8,434 nucleotides of DNA from Chitinophagales bacterium (lineage in GTDB: Bacteria; Bacteroidota; Bacteroidia; Chitinophagales; UBA10324), in assembly GCA_026786335.1 (NCBI GenBank), contig JAJAYG010000349.1:1-8434 (forward strand), given 5' to 3'. How positions within the stretch are numbered: position 1 is the stretch's first letter; every line of letters starts with the position of its first letter. Below are positions 6,299-8,434 of the stretch, piece after piece. Below the pieces are notes generated by a model, which saw only the letters and a list, made by a program, of their open reading frames with translations, was not told where the DNA came from and ran no database searches. A program made the translations under genes and the position numbers.

Positions 6299-6490
6299 AG
6301 TCCCGGAGGGAAAACATTATGGTAGAAGGAATTTCAGCCGTCATTGAATTTAGCCCCGCACGGGCGACATTTCTTTCTTTGATTATTGATAAAATTATGT
6401 TGCCCCTTTCTCTGGCTGATAAGATTTTATACATCATGATATTTTACTACCCTAATTTCGTCCCGGAGTTTATACCGATTTTTTTCGGGA
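6299..6490. repeat. Degenerate palindromic multi-hairpin intergenic element
   Basis: The element has nested inverted symmetry. Outer arms: the left carries ATTATGGTAG (6316-6325) after TCCCGGAGGGA, and the right carries CTACCCTAAT (6447-6456) before TCCCGG, an imperfect inverted match. Inner arms: AGCC...GGGCGACAT (6352-6370) mirrors ATGTTGCCC...GGCT (6397-6417), with a ~26-base loop. GTCCCGGAG occurs as an exact direct repeat at 6300-6308 and 6460-6468, and a CCGA/TCGG hairpin closes the right end. It resembles palindromic repeats I recall between genes in many Bacteroidota ('TCCCGGAGGGA...TGGTAGAA'), but I cannot give it a family name. An open frame of 68 codons across it has no protein-like features. 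The element fills most of the 6184-6621 gap; 6491-6538 holds only pyrimidine-rich sequence. Confidence 0.55.
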
Positions 6491-6538
6491 GCACTCAATA
6501 AGACAAGATTTTTTCCTTTTTTAGCTTGACTGCAATGC

Positions 6539-6546
6539 GAGTACTC
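6539..6546. promoter_or_regulatory. GAGTACTC palindrome, copy 2 (ndh side)
   Basis: This is the second copy of the 8-bp palindrome, 75 bases upstream of the ndh ATG and 32 bases before its candidate -7 element. TGCGA (6536-6540) and TCGCA (6551-6555) form a short inverted repeat around it. Confidence 0.3.
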
Positions 6547-6578
6547 GGGGTCGCAGATTTTCCTCTTCCTATTTAGAT

Positions 6579-6586
6579 TACGTTTG
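6579..6586 (+). promoter_or_regulatory. Candidate Bacteroidota -7 element for ndh
   Basis: TACGTTTG matches the Bacteroidota -7 consensus TAnnTTTG at every defined position and would give a leader of about 30 bases to the ATG at 6622. No TTG -33 box is present at the usual spacing; TTTT at 6558-6561 is the nearest thing. The -7 match alone supports a moderate call. Confidence 0.45.
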
Positions 6587-6621
6587 TTGCAAGTACATAA
6601 AAACATTTTTTCACAATTGCA

Positions 6622-7881
6622 ATGAATACAAAACCAAAACTAATCATCATAGGCGCCGGCTTTGCAGGTTTAAAGCTTGCGCGCGAACTCAACAATACTG
6701 AATTCGAAATTTTATTGATTGATAAATTCAATCACCACCAGTTTCAGCCATTGTTCTATCAGGTTGCTACTGCGGGATTGGAGCCTTCGGCAATTTCATT
6801 TCCGCTGCGCAGCATCTTTCATCATTCAAAAAATGTTCGCATCAGGTTGGCTGAAGTAAAAAATATTTTTCCTTCCCAAAATAAAATTGAAACTGCTATT
6901 GGCGATTTTGATTTTGACTATCTCGTAATTGCCAATGGCGCCGACACAAATTTTTTCGGTAACAAAAATTTAGAATCACTTACCATCCCTATGAAGTCAA
7001 CCTCTGAAGCATTGCAACTGCGCTATCGCATTCTTCAGAATTTTGAAAATGCTGTTTCTGCTTCGCCCGAAAATTTAGAAGCGCTCATGAACTTTGTGAT
7101 CGTGGGTGGTGGACCCACAGGAGTTGAATTAGCAGGCGCATTGGCAGAAATGAAAAAGCATGTGTTGCCAAAAGATTTTTCTGATTTCGATTTTTCAAGA
7201 ATGAAAATTTTACTGATCGAAGGCAGCGGACAAACATTGAACTCAATGAGCGATCATGCATCTACAGCTTCACAAAAATATCTGGAGCAACTGGGAGTTC
7301 AAGTGATGGTGAACACTCGGGTGAAAGATTACGACGGAGAAAATATAGTGCTCGAAAGCGGTGAGCGCATTAAAACAAAAGTGGTGATTTGGGCCGCAGG
7401 AATTACCGGTAATGTGATTGATGGTTTGAATGCTGAATTAATTGTGCGTGGCAACAGAATTAAAGTTGATCGCTACAATCGCGTTGATGGGTATTCAAAC
7501 ATTTTTGCTCTTGGTGATATTGCTAGCATGGCGACAGAAAAATATTCCAATGGCCATCCGCAAGTTGCAAATGTTGCATTGGAACAAGCAGGTTTGCTGT
7601 GTAAAAATTTGAAAAATATTTTAAGCAATAAACCACTCATTGAATTTGAATACAAAGACAAAGGTTCATTGGCTACTGTAGGAAAACACAAAGCAGTTGC
7701 TGATCTTCCCTATATAAAATTTAAAGGATGGCTTGCGTGGTACGTGTGGATGGGATTGCATTTACTTTTATTAATGGGAATGAAAAACCGCCTGATTGTT
7801 TTTATTGATTGGGCGATTGCATACTTCACCAATAACTCGGCGTTGCGGTTGATATTTAAGCCTTTTGCAAAAAGGAGTTGA
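6622..7881 (+). CDS. ndh: Type II NADH:quinone oxidoreductase (NDH-2), FAD-dependent
   Basis: This is a 419-residue, single-subunit enzyme that oxidises NADH on the cytoplasmic face of the membrane and reduces quinone without pumping protons. It has two Rossmann motifs. GAGFAG (11-16) binds FAD. VGGGPTG (161-167) binds NADH, with E200 ending the next strand (ILLIEGS), which favours NADH over NADPH. VVIWAAGITGN (254-264) and NIFALGDIA (293-301) are further FAD-contact motifs. The C-terminus (~368-405), with aromatic and hydrophobic residues flanking MKNR, is the expected membrane-binding region. The family's quinone-site motif AQxAxQ is altered: aligned on HPQVANVALEQA it reads A316-N-V-A-L-E321, so both Gln are replaced. 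It stands alone, with its own candidate promoter and a terminator downstream. It could be another pyridine-nucleotide disulfide oxidoreductase, but length and C-terminus favour NDH-2. Confidence 0.93.
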   Translation: MNTKPKLIIIGAGFAGLKLARELNNTEFEILLIDKFNHHQFQPLFYQVATAGLEPSAISFPLRSIFHHSKNVRIRLAEVKNIFPSQNKIETAIGDFDFDYLVIANGADTNFFGNKNLESLTIPMKSTSEALQLRYRILQNFENAVSASPENLEALMNFVIVGGGPTGVELAGALAEMKKHVLPKDFSDFDFSRMKILLIEGSGQTLNSMSDHASTASQKYLEQLGVQVMVNTRVKDYDGENIVLESGERIKTKVVIWAAGITGNVIDGLNAELIVRGNRIKVDRYNRVDGYSNIFALGDIASMATEKYSNGHPQVANVALEQAGLLCKNLKNILSNKPLIEFEYKDKGSLATVGKHKAVADLPYIKFKGWLAWYVWMGLHLLLLMGMKNRLIVFIDWAIAYFTNNSALRLIFKPFAKRS

Positions 7882-7999
7882 GGATTTCTTTTGCGAACCA
7901 ATTGATGTTAAAACTGTTGCAAAAAAATTGCGAGATCGGAAGAAGGTAATATCAGTAATAAATTGAGCATTTACCAGCATTCAATTACCTGAAATGAAA

Positions 8000-8025
8000 A
8001 AAGGCAGAAAAAATTCTCTGCCTTT
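8000..8025. terminator. Bidirectional terminator between ndh and the OmpA-family gene
   Basis: AAAGGCAGA (8000-8008) and TCTGCCTTT (8017-8025) form a perfect 9-bp stem around an 8-base loop. On the minus strand the stem runs into TTTTTTC, an intrinsic terminator for the OmpA-family gene that ends 25 bases away. On the plus strand TTTCTCATTTC follows, a weaker tail that may also stop ndh transcription. The remaining 7882-7999 gap holds only a 6-bp inverted repeat (AATTGA at 7961, TCAATT at 7981). Confidence 0.8.
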
Positions 8026-8050
8026 CTCATTTCACCAAAAATTAATTTTA

Positions 8051-8434
8051 CTACTTAACCTCCCTAATTTCTACTCTGCGGTTTTGATCGCGCCCGGCTT
8101 CTGTATTGTTATTTCCAATTGGATTTTCAATTCCTTTTCCATCAGTAATTACAATGCTGTCAAGATTAACTCCACGCTTACCCAAATATGTAGTTACAGA
8201 TTTAGCTCTGGCTTTTGAGAGTATAAGATTACTGTTTACCCTTCCTGTATTATCAGTATAGCCAATAACACTCCATTTGCTATTTGGATTTGCCTTCATT
8301 GTTTCAGCTGCTTTGTCGAGAATACTGAAAGTTGAGGGTTCAATAATTGAACTGTTGATCTTAAACAACACACCTGTGATTTCTATTGGTGTTGGTGGTG
8401 TTGGTGGTGTTGGTGGTGTTGGTGGTGTTGGTGG
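8051..8434 (-). CDS. OmpA-family peptidoglycan-binding domain protein, C-terminal part (N-terminus beyond window)
   Basis: The last 127 residues are visible and the frame stays open to the right edge. From the edge inward there is a (Pro-Pro-Thr)n linker, then a ~107-residue OmpA/MotB-type domain beginning IEITGVLFKINSS. Family landmarks are GYTDNTG, LSKARAKSVTTYL, NNNTEAGRDQNRRVEI and a short EVK end. The Asp of GYTDNTG and the Arg of NRRVE are at the positions that bind diaminopimelate in the peptidoglycan stem peptide. Such proteins tether the outer membrane or an envelope complex to the cell wall. The missing N-terminus could be a barrel, TPR or other exported domain; the Pro-rich hinge fits a domain linker. 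The GTG at 8371 is an internal Val codon rather than the start, because the frame continues in phase through the linker. It converges with ndh, with a terminator hairpin between them. Confidence 0.93.
   Translation of the reverse strand, partial: PPTPPTPPTPPTPPTPIEITGVLFKINSSIIEPSTFSILDKAAETMKANPNSKWSVIGYTDNTGRVNSNLILSKARAKSVTTYLGKRGVNLDSIVITDGKGIENPIGNNNTEAGRDQNRRVEIREVK
8387..8434 (-). repeat. 9-bp tandem repeat encoding (Pro-Pro-Thr)n
   Basis: A 9-bp unit (tggtggtgt on the plus strand) repeats without any base change for about five units to the window edge, so the true array is longer. It encodes the Pro-Pro-Thr linker in front of the OmpA-like domain. Units are in phase with codons, so copy-number change alters linker length without breaking the frame. 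Confidence 0.9.

Noticed and set aside
6295..6501. 68-codon open frame in the DUF817-ndh gap
   Set aside because: It lies across the palindromic repeat element, and its arms explain the sequence. It has no start signal, domain or signal peptide, and its composition reflects hairpin DNA.
7933..7943. AGATCGGAAGA, identical to the first 11 bases of a common Illumina adapter
   Set aside because: The next bases (AGG) differ from the adapter, and the sequence continues into an ordinary intergenic region with a normal terminator. Coincidence is more likely than a misassembly.
8369..8371. GTG as start codon of a 106-aa OmpA-like protein
   Set aside because: The frame remains open upstream through the Pro-Pro-Thr linker to the window edge, so this GTG is an internal valine codon of a longer protein.
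1..8434. tRNA, rRNA or riboswitch
   Set aside because: I saw no cloverleaf with a T-loop GTTC-type motif, no rRNA core sequences and no recognisable riboswitch core in the intergenic regions on either strand.

Overview
The window reads as chromosomal DNA from a member of the Bacteroidota. Four things support this. The base composition is AT-rich. Genes start without clear Shine-Dalgarno sequences. The ATP synthase subunit a carries the long exported N-terminal extension typical of that phylum. The families present (DUF2330, DUF817, a 'PGTIV..GDTL' secreted barrel-like protein, an NDH-2 and an OmpA-like protein) are ones I associate with it. One upstream region also carries a full match to the Bacteroidota -7 promoter element TAnnTTTG. 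I cannot name a genus; something near the Chitinophagales or Sphingobacteriales would fit.

Layout. Positions 1-1198 (minus strand) hold the head of the F-type ATP synthase operon: atpB, then the first 18 codons of what should be atpE, separated by an AT-rich leader of heptamer-like repeats. Diverging from it, 1352-3906 (plus) is a two-gene unit joined by an ATGA overlap: a polytopic membrane protein of the NqrB/RnfD family, then a secreted DUF2330 protein with a C-terminal membrane anchor. A strong intrinsic terminator follows at 3942-3981. Positions 4076-5356 (plus) encode an unrecognised exported, probably outer-membrane barrel protein preceded by a perfect 16-bp palindrome. Its stop codon overlaps that of a DUF817 integral membrane protein on the minus strand (5353-6183).

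The 438-bp gap between the divergent DUF817 and ndh genes is mostly occupied by a degenerate palindromic repeat element (about 6299-6490), bracketed by two copies of the palindrome GAGTACTC. Positions 6622-7881 (plus) encode a type II NADH dehydrogenase. A bidirectional terminator hairpin (8000-8025) separates it from the convergent 3' end of an OmpA-family gene, which runs off the right edge through a (Pro-Pro-Thr)n tract.

How the genes fit together. AtpB and NDH-2 are core respiratory components: NDH-2 passes electrons from NADH to quinone without pumping protons, and the ATP synthase uses the proton gradient made elsewhere. They are not co-transcribed. The least understood unit is the RnfD-like/DUF2330 pair. 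The RnfD-like subunit lacks the Thr that normally carries covalent FMN, has no other rnf/nqr genes around it in this window, and is translationally coupled to a secreted CxxC-containing protein of unknown function. This pair is the best candidate here for an undescribed system, though both families are already catalogued by name.
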